Source: an uncultured Blautia sp.
GTDB lineage: Bacteria > Bacillota > Clostridia > Lachnospirales > Lachnospiraceae
DNA length: 6,302 bases
Assembly: GCA_900549015.1 (NCBI GenBank)
Contig: URMH01000073.1
Location: 1-6,302, forward strand
Reading direction: 5' to 3'
The notes beneath the pieces were generated by a model. That model ran no database searches, had not been told where the DNA came from, and saw only the letters and a program-made list of their open reading frames with translations. The translations under genes and the position numbers were made by a program. Shown in pieces: positions 6,206-6,302 of this stretch (positions within the stretch are counted from its first letter, which is position 1; each line of letters opens with the position of its first letter).

Positions 6206-6302
6206 TTTTTGTGCATATTACCCAATAAATTTACATTTGTATTTTAAGTTATAAAAAAACACTTGCTATTTAATAAAATTAACGATAAAATATATGTTAA
6301 AC

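Noticed and set aside
6279..6300. Second Rex-like inverted repeat, TTAAC and GTTAA arms
   Set aside because: The arms are only five bases with a 12-base spacer, in very AT-rich DNA. It does not match a known operator layout and may be chance.
6206..6302. A further small gene or RNA at the right edge
   Set aside because: The stretch is AT-rich with no ribosome site plus open frame and no stable stem. I see nothing supportable beyond possible upstream promoter DNA.

Overview
The window looks like chromosomal DNA of an anaerobic gut-type Firmicute (Clostridia). The 1-4550 part has Lachnospiraceae-like gene content and codon use. This rests on protein similarity recalled from family knowledge and on AT-leaning, GGAGG-type ribosome sites; no database search was possible. 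Every supported gene lies on the minus strand, so the window reads functionally from right to left. I see no mobile element, CRISPR array, tRNA or rRNA.

Layout from right to left. 6085-6302 is a very AT-rich upstream region. It holds a Rex-like palindrome, a TATAAT box buried in a second palindrome, a GC-rich leader hairpin and a strong ribosome site. It drives nfnA (5194-6084) and nfnB (3800-5194), which overlap by one base in TAATG and encode the two subunits of an NfnAB-type NADH-dependent reduced ferredoxin:NADP+ oxidoreductase. The pair ends at an intrinsic terminator (3753-3782). A new promoter follows (TTGTGT-17-TATAAT, 3718-3746) and drives uppP (undecaprenyl-diphosphate phosphatase, 2786-3661), ftsK/spoIIIE (DNA translocase, 168-2750) and the start of a zinc-ribbon protein (1-140, cut by the window edge). 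Gaps of 35 and 27 bases without hairpins suggest one transcript.

The first unit is redox metabolism, balancing NADH, NADPH and ferredoxin. The second is cell-envelope and chromosome work: recycling the cell-wall lipid carrier and pumping DNA at the septum. No wholly new system is visible.

The most notable signal is a sharp change of codon dialect inside nfnB, between about 4576 and 4550. Upstream of it (nfnA and the first ~207 codons of nfnB) Glu is almost always GAA, Lys mostly AAG and Pro never CCG. Downstream, GAG, AAA and CCG dominate, as in the rest of the window. The reading frame is intact across the junction. Either nfnB is a true recombinant gene, with its 5' half, nfnA and the promoter region from another lineage, or the contig is a chimeric assembly joined inside a conserved gene. 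Anyone using the window should settle this before treating both halves as one organism.
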